The notes under the pieces: generated by a model | Told to the model about the DNA's origin: nothing | Seen by the model: only the letters and a program-made list of their open reading frames with translations | The model's database searches: none | In this document: positions 1 to 8,349 of the stretch, one piece after another | Layout of the letters: each line of letters begins with the position of its first letter | Numbering within the stretch: the stretch's first letter is position 1 | Program-made: the position numbers and the translations under genes | NCBI GenBank assembly: GCA_036734945.1 | Contig: DAIMXP010000011.1 | Coordinates: 24,616 to 88,615 of the forward strand | Reading direction: 5' to 3' | Source of the DNA: UBA4733 sp036734945 | GTDB lineage: Bacteria; Chloroflexota; UBA4733 | Length of the DNA: 64,000 bases

Positions 1-2
1 AG

Positions 3-116
3 CTGGACGCTCGAGATCGCGCCCAACTCGTCGTCCTGGCCCGCGAGTCGGGGCTGGTTGCGCCCGGGGCGGGGATAGACTTCCCGCCACGTCAGAAGCA
101 AATAGCCGTGTTATGA
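3..116 (+). CDS. C-terminal end of an unidentified protein (cut by window start)
   Basis: An open frame enters from the left edge and ends at a TGA at 114-116. The roughly 37 visible residues are mostly charged and aliphatic (Asp, Arg, Glu, Leu, Val) with an Ala-Pro-Gly-Ala-Gly stretch, which looks like a genuine soluble C-terminus but has no motif I recognise. The call rests only on the open frame and its composition, so it may be chance. Confidence 0.3.
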   Translation: MDARDRAQLVVLARESGLVAPGAGIDFPPRQKQIAVL

Positions 117-165
117 TGGGCCGCACACAGCACGCACGGTTCACCCCGTCGAAGTGAAGGCAGAC

Positions 166-369
166 ATGGAATCCGTCACCCTCGACCGCGTGGAAGAGCA
201 ACTCCGTCGCTTGTCGCCGGACAAACTCGTCCTCGTCTCTGAATTCATCAGCACGCTTGCCAGCGTGGATGACCGTGACGACCTCCACGACCTGCTGCTC
301 GCCGCCGAGACCAGCCTCCGAAAGGATTGGGACAGCCCGGAGGAAGACGCCGCTTGGGCGCACTTGTAA
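166..369 (+). CDS. MazE-like / short antitoxin of a toxin-antitoxin pair
   Basis: A 67-residue acidic protein whose N-terminal half (VEEQLRRLSPDKLVLVSEF) is the amphipathic helix style of small antitoxins that precede MazF/PemK toxins. I choose ATG 166 rather than GTG 154 because an AAGG sits about six bases before it. It ends in TAA at 367-369, overlapping the start of a MazF-type reading frame in another frame, the usual translational coupling of such modules. The partner toxin survives only as its first 20 or so residues, so this antitoxin is an orphan. Expected role by family: neutralise an endoribonuclease and repress its own promoter. The family assignment depends largely on the neighbour. 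Confidence 0.6.
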   Translation: MESVTLDRVEEQLRRLSPDKLVLVSEFISTLASVDDRDDLHDLLLAAETSLRKDWDSPEEDAAWAHL

Positions 370-422
370 AAGGGGATGTCGTCATCATTCCCTTCCCCTT
401 CTCGGATCTGAGCGCCACGAAA
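363..422 (+). pseudogene. MazF/PemK-type toxin, N-terminal stub only
   Basis: Codons from 366 read VKGDVVIIPFPFSDLSATK, the signature first strand and loop of MazF-family ribonucleases (GDVVLVPFPFSD). Similarity stops exactly at the lysine codon 420-422. Beyond it the DNA reads sensibly only on the opposite strand as the N-terminus of another antitoxin. No catalytic residues of the central barrel remain, so the product would be inactive. No ATG/GTG is present at the expected place (the first codon is now GTA), consistent with decay. Confidence 0.7.
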
Positions 423-565
423 GCGTGGCGCGCGGCCAGGAAAAAGTCAGCGAGCGCCATCTCGACAAGGGCATCCTGGCTGGAAGCCAGGTGGCGATGC
501 TCCACCAGCTCGCGGACGGTGGCCACCGTTTCGGCGCCCAGATTGTACGTCCGCTTCACTTTCAT
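423..565 (-). pseudogene. Antitoxin-like protein, N-terminal fragment
   Basis: Reading leftward from ATG 565 gives about 48 residues beginning MKVKRTYNLGAETVATVREL, a short beta strand plus helix typical of small ribbon-helix-helix-style antitoxins. Sense stops at codon 422-424 after LAARHA, where the sequence becomes the antisense of the MazF stub. Its own C-terminus and any cognate toxin are missing. The junction with the MazF stub is a clean end-to-end deletion scar with no insertion sequence between them. Confidence 0.6.
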
Positions 566-705
566 GGACCCATTCTAACCCGTATCACCTGGGCAGGCGT
601 GAAGCAGCGGCCGTGCCGTATCCTGCGGTGGTCGGGGCCATGGCGGTGCGTACCGGCGAACCTTCTTTTGTGACTCCACTACAGACGGGTGAGGTCGAGT
701 GCGAC

Positions 706-2036
706 ATGGCAGCGGTTGAGGAGCGGGCGCCGGCCGTGCCGCTGCCGATCGGCGGCGCGTGGAGCGGGCCGCAGCGCCGGCTCACGGTTGGGCTGACTTT
801 GATGGTGACCTGCACGGCGCTGGAGGCGCTGGCGGTTGCCACGACGATGCCGGCGACGGTGCGCGACCTGGGCGGCCTCAGCCTCTACGGCTGGGCCTTT
901 AGCGCCTTCATGCTTACCAACCTCGTCGGTATCACGCTGGCCGGTGACGAGGCCGACCGCCGCGGCCCGGCTCGGCCGCTCGCCATGGGCATCGCCCTCT
1001 TCACCATCGGGCTCCTGATCGCGGGGACGGCGCCGGCCATGCTCGTGGTTGTCGCCGGGCGGGCGGTGCAAGGCCTGGGGGCGGGGATCATCGGCTCGGT
1101 GGCCTACGTCGCCGTTGGGCGCGGCTACCCGGAGGCTGCCAGGCCGCGCATGCTGGCTGGCGCTGGGTCTTTCTGGGTCTGGCGCCGCTGCCGCCGCTCG
1201 CCGCCATCCTGACGCTGCCCATACTCAGCCGGCTGGACCATCCTGCCCTGGCGCCGTCCGACTGGCATCGCGCCGCAACCGCAATCCGGCTGGCCGCCGG
1301 CACTGCGCTGATTCTTGCCGGTGTGGGGGAGGCAACCGTGCCTCTGGCGGCCGGGCTGCTGCTGGCCGGGGCTCTGCTTGCTCTACCGTCGCTCCGTCGC
1401 CTGCTGCCTGCCGGTGCACTACGCCTAGCAACCGGCCTGCCCGCCACTGTCGTGACGGCGGCGTTCCTCAACATGGCCTTCTTCGGCGTCGACGCCTTCG
1501 TGCCGCTCATGCTGACGGCCATCCGCGGCCAGAGCATCGCGTCGGGCGGCATCCCTCTCACGACAGCGACGTTGGGTTGGACGGCGGGCTCCTGGCTCCA
1601 GGCGCACCTTGCGCCAAGTCGCGGCCGGCGCCTGCTGGTGGAGAGTGGGCTGGCCTTCATCGCCCTCGGCATTGGCGGCATCCTCGCCGTACTCGTCACT
1701 CCGGTACCCGCCTGGCTGGCGGCGCTCGCCTGGGGCGTGGCGGGGCTGGGCATGGGACTGGCCTTCTCTACCATCTCGCTGGTCGTGCTGGAAACGGCGG
1801 CCAAGGGGCAGGAAGGCACGGCCTCCGCCGCCTTTCAACTCGCCAACGTGCTGGGCGGCGCGCTCGGCACCGGCAGCGGCGGCGCTATCGTCGGCCAGGG
1901 CGGCGGCTCCACGCCCGGCAGCGCCGCCCTGCTGACCCAAGACCTCCTCATGCTCGCCGTGCTCGGCCTCACAGCACTGGCTGCCGCACGCATGGGACGA
2001 CACCGGCCGCAAGAGCGCGACAGAAGCGGGTCGTGA
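706..2036 (+). pseudogene. MFS drug-efflux transporter with internal frameshifting deletion
   Basis: The first frame starts at ATG 706 (GAGGT about ten bases upstream) and encodes the N-terminal half of a major-facilitator exporter: helix 1 after the QRRL segment, an acidic/Arg loop DEADRRGPARP (motif A position) between helices 2 and 3, then GRAVQGLGAGIIGS, the helix 4 Arg-Gly-rich motif. At about 1155 the reading shifts: GWRWVFLGLAPLPPLAAIL and the remaining helices continue in another frame to TGA 2036. Compared with DHA-type exporters, some 25 residues around helix 5 are missing at the join, so this is a deletion, not a one-base error. The tail is hydrophobic and otherwise intact. The gene is probably non-functional; substrate unknown. 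Confidence 0.75.
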
Positions 2037-2108
2037 TGCGCACCTCATGCGAACGGGCTAGGCGCATTGACGCACCGCCTGCAGCGCGTCGCCCCGTTGA
2101 CAATATGG

Positions 2109-2123
2109 AATAGATGTTCTATT
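2109..2123. promoter_or_regulatory. Perfect 6-3-6 inverted repeat upstream of the VOC gene
   Basis: AATAGA-TGT-TCTATT lies 47 bases before the VOC protein start in locally AT-rich DNA, unusual for this GC-rich window. The size and position suit a dimeric repressor site overlapping a promoter. No adjacent regulator gene identifies the binder. Confidence 0.35.
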
Positions 2124-2169
2124 TTAGCGCGTGATGGCTCTGGCGGCCACGTTATGAAGGAACCCCAGC

Positions 2170-2580
2170 ATGCAAACCCACATTGGCCACATCATGTTCG
2201 GCGTCAGTCCGGCACACATGCCGTTCTACCGAGATCTCATGGCTTTCCTTGGCTGGAAGTCTCTGTACGACAGCGCCGAGATGCTGGGCGTTGCCAGTGA
2301 GGGCGGCGTGAGCCTCTGGTTCGGCGGCCAGACGAAGGAGGTCACGAACGACTACGACGGTCCGGGGATGAATCACCTGGCCATCGCCGCGCAGTCACCT
2401 GCGGACGTTGATGCAGTAGTCGGCTATCTGACCGAACGCAAGGTGGCGCCGCTGTTCGAGACGCCGCGGCACCGTCCCGAGTTCTCCCAGAGCGATGACC
2501 ACACCTATTATCAAGTGATGTTTGAGTCACCTGACCGCATCCTGCTGGAGGTGGTGTACACGGGGCCGAAGGCGGTGTAG
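2170..2580 (+). CDS. VOC (glyoxalase/bleomycin-resistance) superfamily protein
   Basis: A 136-residue single-gene protein, the usual length of one vicinal-oxygen-chelate subunit. It shows the paired beta-alpha-beta-beta-beta layout: HIGHIMFGVSPAHMPFYRDL (first metal His and the domain-opening helix), GVSLWFGG, then GMNHLAIAAQSPADVDAVV (second metal His) and a final strand ending DRILLEVVY, whose Glu is the expected third metal ligand. Members are metal-dependent lyases, isomerases, dioxygenases or drug-binding proteins; nothing here says which. AAGGAACCCC gives a ribosome site before ATG 2170. It appears intact among broken neighbours and may be controlled by the inverted repeat at 2109-2123. 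Confidence 0.85.
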   Translation: MQTHIGHIMFGVSPAHMPFYRDLMAFLGWKSLYDSAEMLGVASEGGVSLWFGGQTKEVTNDYDGPGMNHLAIAAQSPADVDAVVGYLTERKVAPLFETPRHRPEFSQSDDHTYYQVMFESPDRILLEVVYTGPKAV

Positions 2581-2639
2581 GCGTTTGGCCGATGGCCCCT
2601 ACTTGCGGCGGAGCCGCGGAAGGATCTCTCTGATGGGGT

Positions 2640-2655
2640 GGAGCAAGCTTGCTCC
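2640..2655. terminator. Possible bidirectional hairpin between convergent genes
   Basis: GGAGCAAGCTTGCTCC is a perfect 16-base palindrome placed between the end of the VOC gene (2580) and the end of the sigma-factor chimera (2689, opposite strand). It could form a six-pair stem with an AGCT loop on either transcript. There is no long T-run, so termination activity is a guess. Confidence 0.3.
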
Positions 2656-2688
2656 GTCTGTCAGCAGTCCGCCGGTCCCCGCGCGCCG

Positions 2689-3717
2689 TCACCGAACCGA
2701 TAGCGTGGCCGGGAGATCGAAGGCCGGAAACAGCCCGGCGCCGAACGTCGTGATCTCGGCGATGGCGCCGCCTTCGATGCGCAACACGTCGAGCTTGAAG
2801 GCGCGGAACGCGCTGTCGCCTGGCCGCCTGAGGTAGCTCGCGGCGGTCGGCATCCGGTTGGCCGTTGTCGGGATGAGCCGCCAATCGCCATCCCGGTCGA
2901 CGCCGAAGGCGCGCTCGAGCAGGGGCGCGAGGGCTGCCCTACCTGTGTAGGAGAACGGGTGCGGCGGCATGGTGACGCGGATGTCCTGCGAGGCGATCGC
3001 CATGGCCGCCGCCGCATCGCAGCGCTCGTGCGCGTCGATGAATCGCTCCAGCAGCGCGCGTTCCTGCACGCTCGGCTGCGCAACCGACCACTCGAGGCGA
3101 CGGGGCGGCAGATGGGCGTGTAGCGTCGCCCGCGCTCGCTGCAGCGCGCTGTTGGCGGCGGCGACGCTGGTGCCGAGGAGCGACGCCGCCTCGGTTGCCG
3201 GCCTGCCGAGCACGTCGCGCAGGAGCAGCGCCGCCCGCTGGCGCGGCGGCAATACCTGCATCGCCGCCAGGAAGGCCAGCTCGATCGTCTCCCGCTCAAC
3301 GACGACGGCCTCCGGCTGGTCCTCCGCAGGCGCAATCTCGTCCAGCAACCGGTCCGGGTAGGGCTGCAGCCACGGCACTTCCGCGAAGGAGTGCAGCTCG
3401 TGTACGCGCCGCGATCGGCTGCGGATCATATCCAGGCAGACATTGGTCGCGATGCGGTAGAGCCAGGCACGAAACAGCGAAGCGCCGACAAACCGCTCGC
3501 GGTTGCGCCAGGCTCGCAAGAGCGTCTCCTGCACGGCGTCCTCCGCATCATCGAAGGACGCCTTGATCTCATTCGCCACGGCCTCGAGCGTGTCGCGCGT
3601 CCGTCCGACCAGGAAGATCCGCGCCCCTTCTCGCGCGAAGGTACGGGCGACGCCGCCGCCGATCCCGCCTCCGCCGCCGTAGATGATCGCGTTCTTGTGC
3701 TCCAGAAGATTGCTCAT
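2689..3717 (-). CDS. Chimera: SDR N-terminus fused to an ECF sigma factor lacking its start
   Basis: One 342-residue open frame holds two unrelated parts. Residues 1-52 are the first beta-alpha-beta of a short-chain dehydrogenase (nucleotide loop GGGGGIGGG near 14-22, then FAREGARIFLVGRTRD). From about 53 (genomic about 3561) it becomes an extracytoplasmic-function sigma factor already inside region 2: SFDDAEDAVQETLLRAWRNR, then RIATNVCLDMIRSR, a region 4 helix-turn-helix (LPPRQRAALLLRDVLGRPA, about 190-235) and a SnoaL-like C-terminal domain (VTMPPHPFSYTGR). The normal sigma N-terminus (region 1.2/2.1) and the rest of the dehydrogenase are absent. This is best explained by an in-frame deletion joining two genes. 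The protein could be made, but core-polymerase binding is doubtful. Confidence 0.8.
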   Translation of the reverse strand: MSNLLEHKNAIIYGGGGGIGGGVARTFAREGARIFLVGRTRDTLEAVANEIKASFDDAEDAVQETLLRAWRNRERFVGASLFRAWLYRIATNVCLDMIRSRSRRVHELHSFAEVPWLQPYPDRLLDEIAPAEDQPEAVVVERETIELAFLAAMQVLPPRQRAALLLRDVLGRPATEAASLLGTSVAAANSALQRARATLHAHLPPRRLEWSVAQPSVQERALLERFIDAHERCDAAAAMAIASQDIRVTMPPHPFSYTGRAALAPLLERAFGVDRDGDWRLIPTTANRMPTAASYLRRPGDSAFRAFKLDVLRIEGGAIAEITTFGAGLFPAFDLPATLSVR

Positions 3718-3977
3718 GGTGCCTCCGATCGTTGTTGTCGACGTCTTAACTTACATGGTATAACGCCGGCGCTGCCAAGAACTCATCGGTGGTGCGAGCC
3801 GGAGGGGGCCTGCCTCCGCACTCGCCGGGCGCCGGACAGCCGCAGCGGGGTGGACTATCGTCCAACACGTCGATCTCGCCGTACCCTGTTCGTCGTATCG
3901 TTGAGCGGACGTTCATACCGCGTCGATGTCCGGCCGGAAGCTCAGCTCCGCACACAGTACCAGAAGGAGACACGACG

Positions 3978-4137
3978 ATGCGATTCATGATCCTGGTCAA
4001 GGCCGACAAGAACACGGAGGCGGGCATGCCCCCTAGTGAGCAACTCATCGCCGAGATGGGCAAGTACAACGAAGAACTGGCGAAAGCCGGCGTGCTGCTC
4101 GCGGCCGAGGGGCTCCAGCCAAGCTCGAAGGGTGCGC
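3978..4137 (+). pseudogene. YciI/DGPF-domain protein, truncated
   Basis: From ATG 3978 (AAGGAG eight bases upstream) the frame encodes MRFMILVKADKNTEAGMPPS and continues to EGLQPSSKGAR, the well-conserved first half of the YciI-like DGPF proteins. The normal second half, including the DGPF motif, is missing. After about 4137 the frame runs on to a stop at 4322, but only through the antisense of the next gene. DGPF proteins are commonly encoded beside ECF sigma factors, and a damaged one lies divergently at 2689-3717, so both were probably hit by rearrangements at the same locus. The break abuts the left end of the methyltransferase/HNH block. Confidence 0.7.
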
Positions 4138-4154
4138 GCGACGTGGGAAGATCA

Positions 4155-5105
4155 TTAGACCGACGGTTGGCGCTCATCGAACAGTCGTTGAAGCTCCGTC
4201 CGGCGGAAATCCAGGAACGCCGTCAAATGATCGGTGGTTCCCACCGGGGCGGACCACGTGAAGGCCGACGTTTCCCAGGCGGGGGACGAAGCCGGGCGAA
4301 ATCTGAGATCACCAGGCAGTAGCCGGCAGAAACTACCGTATAGCTCAAGAGCCCGGCGCTGAAGTAGGTTACGGAGCATGCCGGAGAAATCCGTGGGCCG
4401 GAGATAGGTGGGTACGTAGGCCGCGTTAGCGGCGCTGGTGAACAGACCCGGTAGACCATTTGCGCCGATAAACTCGCCGACCGGTCCGACCAACTCCTCC
4501 GCTCCTCGGTGCTTGTACGCCTTGTGGTCAACGAGGTGCGCGAGTTCGTACCCATCTGGGCCAAAGTTCTGGAAGGGACGCCCACGCAGTGTGAACGACC
4601 ATAGCTGCTTGGGATAATTGTTGTCGTCCAAGCGGAGAACTCCCTCAACATCCATTCCGTGGTTCTGTTGAAAGTGCCGCAGCTCGGCCTTGCCCGCGTA
4701 GCGTCGCACCCCTGGGAATGCCGTTGCCGAATCGTTCCACAGATAGTCGGCGGCGTTGATCCCCCGTGCCTGAAGCGCGGCTTGCCACCCCGCTTGCTGC
4801 CGGAACCCCAAATATAAGTGTGCGATGTGTCGGTAATGTGCCGTCAGCTTGTAGAGGTTCCCGTCCAGAGGAATCGAATGGCGCGGCGTCTGGCCGCGCA
4901 CCGACTCGCCGAAGGCGTAGGCAAAGCGTTCGAGCAAGCGCGCCATGCCATCGCGCACGAAGTGCGCGTCGAGGTCTCCCTCGTACTGCTCGATACGCCG
5001 GGCTGACGACAGGCGCGATGCCCGATCGCGCTCACCGAGCCCGACGCCGTTGCGACCGGCGTAATCGTTCTTCAGCCAGGCGTCAAATTCCGCTTCACGC
5101 ATCAT
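4155..5105 (-). CDS. Unknown 316-residue protein in the methyltransferase/HNH block
   Basis: An intact frame starting with two ATG codons at 5105 after a purine-rich GGGGGA. I recognise no family with confidence. The first 110 residues are helical and charged (SARRIEQYEGDLDAHFVRDG), similar in style to N-terminal domains I have seen on bacterial nuclease-associated proteins. The middle has NDSATAFPGVRRYAGKAEL and the C-terminal half contains ELAHLVDHKAYKHR, an acidic-His cluster that could be metal binding but lacks the full Cys/His pattern of HNH enzymes. It is third in a minus-strand run (methyltransferase, HNH, this gene), 95 bases after the HNH gene. An effector or accessory nuclease is a guess. 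Confidence 0.65.
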   Translation of the reverse strand: MMREAEFDAWLKNDYAGRNGVGLGERDRASRLSSARRIEQYEGDLDAHFVRDGMARLLERFAYAFGESVRGQTPRHSIPLDGNLYKLTAHYRHIAHLYLGFRQQAGWQAALQARGINAADYLWNDSATAFPGVRRYAGKAELRHFQQNHGMDVEGVLRLDDNNYPKQLWSFTLRGRPFQNFGPDGYELAHLVDHKAYKHRGAEELVGPVGEFIGANGLPGLFTSAANAAYVPTYLRPTDFSGMLRNLLQRRALELYGSFCRLLPGDLRFRPASSPAWETSAFTWSAPVGTTDHLTAFLDFRRTELQRLFDERQPSV

Positions 5106-5200
5106 TTCCCCCTAACCAAGCATGAGTCTGTCCGAATGCGATCTTGTACATAGTGTACGAAGCCAGCCTTCTCGTCAACGCGCCATCCACCTCTTTTCGT

Positions 5201-5647
5201 TCAATCAAGAACCGGCCACCAACCGTGTAGTCGATAGTTGGCGCGTGCGGTGATCACATCCTCCCCGTCATTCAACCGCAGAACTTTGACGGTTACCCGA
5301 CCAACCAGTGTCAACCCATCAATGCGACCAGGCGGAAGACCAACAAAGTGGTCGCGCCACACGTCGGTTCGCGGATGAAAAAGGCGAGAATACTGGCCGG
5401 TTTCGTCATCATACCCCTGCACTGTGGCATGCTTGTATGAGTTGCACCGGGCGCACGACCAAGCAAGGTTGCCCAAGTCGTCAATAGCCACGGAGCCTGG
5501 CAAAAAATGCGCCCGCGGCACTATGTGTTCGACCTGGAACGATGTAATTGCGGGTAGTACCGCTTTCTCCGCGATCCGACAATACTCACAAGCGCCATTG
5601 GCGCGGTTGCGCACCAGGTCGCGCTTTGGTCCGCGAACAGATGGCAC
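5201..5647 (-). CDS. HNH endonuclease
   Basis: A 148-residue protein with a clear HNH nuclease core: Cys20 and Cys23 (CEYC), the catalytic/metal HIVPRAH at 41-47, Asn60 in DDLGNL, and Cys65/Cys68 (CARC) followed by His73 (SYKH). This is the zinc-stabilised beta-beta-alpha-metal fold that cuts DNA. The C-terminal part (RLFHPRTDVWRDHF and GRVTVKVLRLND) is typical of short stand-alone HNH proteins in many bacteria. It starts at GTG 5647, four bases after the methyltransferase stop, so the two are probably co-translated. As the likely cleaving partner of the methyltransferase it would make a restriction pair, but similar genes also occur alone. Confidence 0.85.
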   Translation of the reverse strand: MPSVRGPKRDLVRNRANGACEYCRIAEKAVLPAITSFQVEHIVPRAHFLPGSVAIDDLGNLAWSCARCNSYKHATVQGYDDETGQYSRLFHPRTDVWRDHFVGLPPGRIDGLTLVGRVTVKVLRLNDGEDVITARANYRLHGWWPVLD

Positions 5648-5651
5648 CGCG

Positions 5652-8216
5652 TCAGACTACGCCGGCAGCAGCACGCTCGGATGGCGCTGGTATGTATTTG
5701 CTTGCTGCCGCAGCTACGGAGTGCTGCCATTCCGCAACCAGGCGCTCCAACTCCTCAAGCTCCGAACTGGTGAGGTCTCGGTCTTCACGGGTATCGAAGA
5801 GCTGCTGCAATCGCACCGCGTGCTCAGGCGTGAATGCGCCTTGCTCGTTGGATAGGGGAGGCCTCGCCACGGCCACACCATCAAAGCCGGGGCGGTTCGC
5901 CTGGTACGCCAGCATGTGTTCCGCGACTTGCGCTCGTAAATCGGTCGGTATTACGTAGGCATCGAGGACGGCATCATCCACCTTGAGTGTCAAATGCAGC
6001 AGTTGCTCGCCCGCCGCCACGGCGCTTGAGGAGCGTTCCTGCCGTAGCTTTGCCGCAAGTCGCGCAATCCGGTCGATAGCCAACGTATCGTCCGGCACGG
6101 GCCATTGGCGGAGTTGCGGCAGTGTCATAGTGCCCGTGGCGTTTATGAGATCAAGCCAGCAGTTGAAGAGCGTACTGTTGAAGACGCCGGTGAGGAAGTC
6201 GAGGCTCAAGGAATGCGCCGGAATGACGGCGACGAACGTATCGCTTGGATAGAGGCCATGCTCGTCCACTGCAGCCTGCGTGCGCCACGGGCCGCTCCCC
6301 ACACCGTGGCGAGTCAGCAGCACCTTGGGCGACTGGAATATCTGCTCTTTCGGCCTTCTCGGCCACTGCAGACGCGGCGAGTCGTAGCGTAGCCAGCGTG
6401 GAGTACGCTCCCATTGCACAACGAAAGGATCCACGCTGAATTGCCCGGTCAAATAGCGAGAGGCGTCGGACTCGGGAGCAGAGAGAACGTCGGCCTGCCC
6501 CTCCACCCCCGGCGTTATCCCGACAGTCAAGTTCGTGTCGGGGACGAAGTCAGCAAGCGATGGGAAACGGCGCAGATGATGACGCAGACGCACGGCGAGC
6601 GGCGGCACAAGTGGGTCCCGTTTGTCGTCAAGCCAGTGGCGTTGCTGCAGCGCTTCGACGTTCAGCGTTTTGCCGTCGCGGTTCATGCGCCGCCACGTCA
6701 CTACCGACGCATCCGATGCCGCGCTGATTCTTCTCCGCCCGGATAGAACGAGCGCTTCCTGATTTATCCCCTGAATGGTTCGCGGTGGCAGTTCCGTTAC
6801 CTCGTACCAATCGAATTGTTTGACGAGCTTCCGTCGCATCGCTCTTGCCGACTCGGACGAACCGATGCTGGCAGGCTCAATCACCGAGATGAGGCCGCCT
6901 GCGGGAAGGGCATCCGCATACGTCTCCAGTAACTGCACCGCCGTGTTCAATGTCCATCCGTGCCCGTGAAAGGGGGGGTTGCCCAGAATGATGTTCGGTC
7001 GCCCGTCAGTAAACGTCGTTTGTCGGACATCCCCGGTGCTGATCTTCCACTCGGTGCCGGCTGCCGCGCCAAGAGCAAGATCGAGGGCAATGCGGGACGC
7101 ATCGGTCATGGCAACCGCCTGGTCGTTTCCGGTCAGTTGCTGCGTCAGGTAACGGCGCAGTTCAGGGAGTGATAGGGCGGGAGCCAATGCTCGGAGCCGT
7201 TCGAGTGCTGCGACCAGGATTGTTCCCGTGCCGCACGTTCCGTCCCAAACGACCCGCTGTGCAGCGGGAATTGTTTCAAAAGGCAAGGATGAGACCATAT
7301 GCCAGGCCAGATGGCGAGGGGTGGGATAGAGCTTCCAAGCGCGCTGGAGATCGCCGGTAATGGCGTGACCCTGTAGAATCTGGCTAAGGATGCCGCCATC
7401 TGCAGCACCCAGGTGGATCGATCCCAGCCTAGTCGCGACGACCGACGCCAGCAGCTCCGCGTCATCCTGGCTGATGTCGGAGAGTGCAGCAACGTGCGTG
7501 GGATATTCGCGCGCCGCCGTGAGCATCTCGTCGGGATCGGTACGATGGCCAGGATCTATCCAGCGCTTATCCCACAGGATCCGAACGCCAGTGAGCCGCA
7601 AGAGCCAGCGCAGGTGCCCGGCGGTGAGATGATCACCATTGCCCAATGTCTGCCGCGCGTCTCGGAAAACGCCAACGAGAACCGTTGCCAGCATATCCAC
7701 GGTCGGACGATAGGCCCATTTGGTAAAGGCGCTTGGCGCCGGGTCGGCTTCATACAGGGCCATTTGGCGCCATTGGCGCTTTTTTGACGCCACCTCGGCT
7801 CGCCCGATTGTATTAGTGTACTGTGCAAGCGTCCTCTGGAGATCGGGGTAGGAAATGCTCTCGGCAATGCGTCGCGGCTCCGATACGGCACCGCCTGAGG
7901 CGAGCGTTTCCCAAACGTCGCAATCACGAGGAGTGGCAATGATGGCATAGGGCGCCCAAAGCAGGTCGCGCAAGGGCGTCAGGTAATCCCGACTGTTCCT
8001 GTTCTCAGCCAGCCATCGCACCGCCACTGCTGATGTTGCCTGGTCGTGCGGATTGGCGTAGAAGGCCACGATATCGGTCGGCGCCTCTTCCAATGCTGGC
8101 GATATGACCGGAGCAAACGGATAGTTGTCTTCAAGGAATTCGCTCGTGTAGCCAACGCTGCCCAGTGCTGCACGAACTGCTTCGGCCGACTCTTTGGGAA
8201 GACGGCTGCCAGGCAT
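5652..8216 (-). CDS. N6-adenine-specific DNA methyltransferase (restriction-modification type)
   Basis: An 854-residue protein. Motif I for S-adenosylmethionine binding reads VWDGTCGTGTILVAALERL (about residue 320) and catalytic motif IV is GNPPF (about 412), the NPPY/F form of adenine N6 methylases. A long N-terminal region (1-290, including TPLRDLLWAPYAIIATPRDCD) and a C-terminal target-recognition-like region (520-850, with NSTLFNCWLDL and LPQLRQWPVPD) resemble type IIG/type I-like enzymes, but I see no PD-ExK nuclease motif. I prefer ATG 8216 (GGAGG 11 bases before) over GTG 8228. The HNH gene follows after four bases. Likely role: host DNA protection in a restriction or defence module. 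Confidence 0.85.
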   Translation of the reverse strand: MPGSRLPKESAEAVRAALGSVGYTSEFLEDNYPFAPVISPALEEAPTDIVAFYANPHDQATSAVAVRWLAENRNSRDYLTPLRDLLWAPYAIIATPRDCDVWETLASGGAVSEPRRIAESISYPDLQRTLAQYTNTIGRAEVASKKRQWRQMALYEADPAPSAFTKWAYRPTVDMLATVLVGVFRDARQTLGNGDHLTAGHLRWLLRLTGVRILWDKRWIDPGHRTDPDEMLTAAREYPTHVAALSDISQDDAELLASVVATRLGSIHLGAADGGILSQILQGHAITGDLQRAWKLYPTPRHLAWHMVSSLPFETIPAAQRVVWDGTCGTGTILVAALERLRALAPALSLPELRRYLTQQLTGNDQAVAMTDASRIALDLALGAAAGTEWKISTGDVRQTTFTDGRPNIILGNPPFHGHGWTLNTAVQLLETYADALPAGGLISVIEPASIGSSESARAMRRKLVKQFDWYEVTELPPRTIQGINQEALVLSGRRRISAASDASVVTWRRMNRDGKTLNVEALQQRHWLDDKRDPLVPPLAVRLRHHLRRFPSLADFVPDTNLTVGITPGVEGQADVLSAPESDASRYLTGQFSVDPFVVQWERTPRWLRYDSPRLQWPRRPKEQIFQSPKVLLTRHGVGSGPWRTQAAVDEHGLYPSDTFVAVIPAHSLSLDFLTGVFNSTLFNCWLDLINATGTMTLPQLRQWPVPDDTLAIDRIARLAAKLRQERSSSAVAAGEQLLHLTLKVDDAVLDAYVIPTDLRAQVAEHMLAYQANRPGFDGVAVARPPLSNEQGAFTPEHAVRLQQLFDTREDRDLTSSELEELERLVAEWQHSVAAAASKYIPAPSERAAAGVV

Positions 8217-8349
8217 GGTCGACGTCACCTCCAGGCGCGATGCACACCGTACAGCATATCACCGACCATGACAACCGTGCTGTAACTTGTACGACGCTTT
8301 GGCGGATCAGCAATGAGAGCGCAAACATACTTGTGCATCGCCGCGCTCC

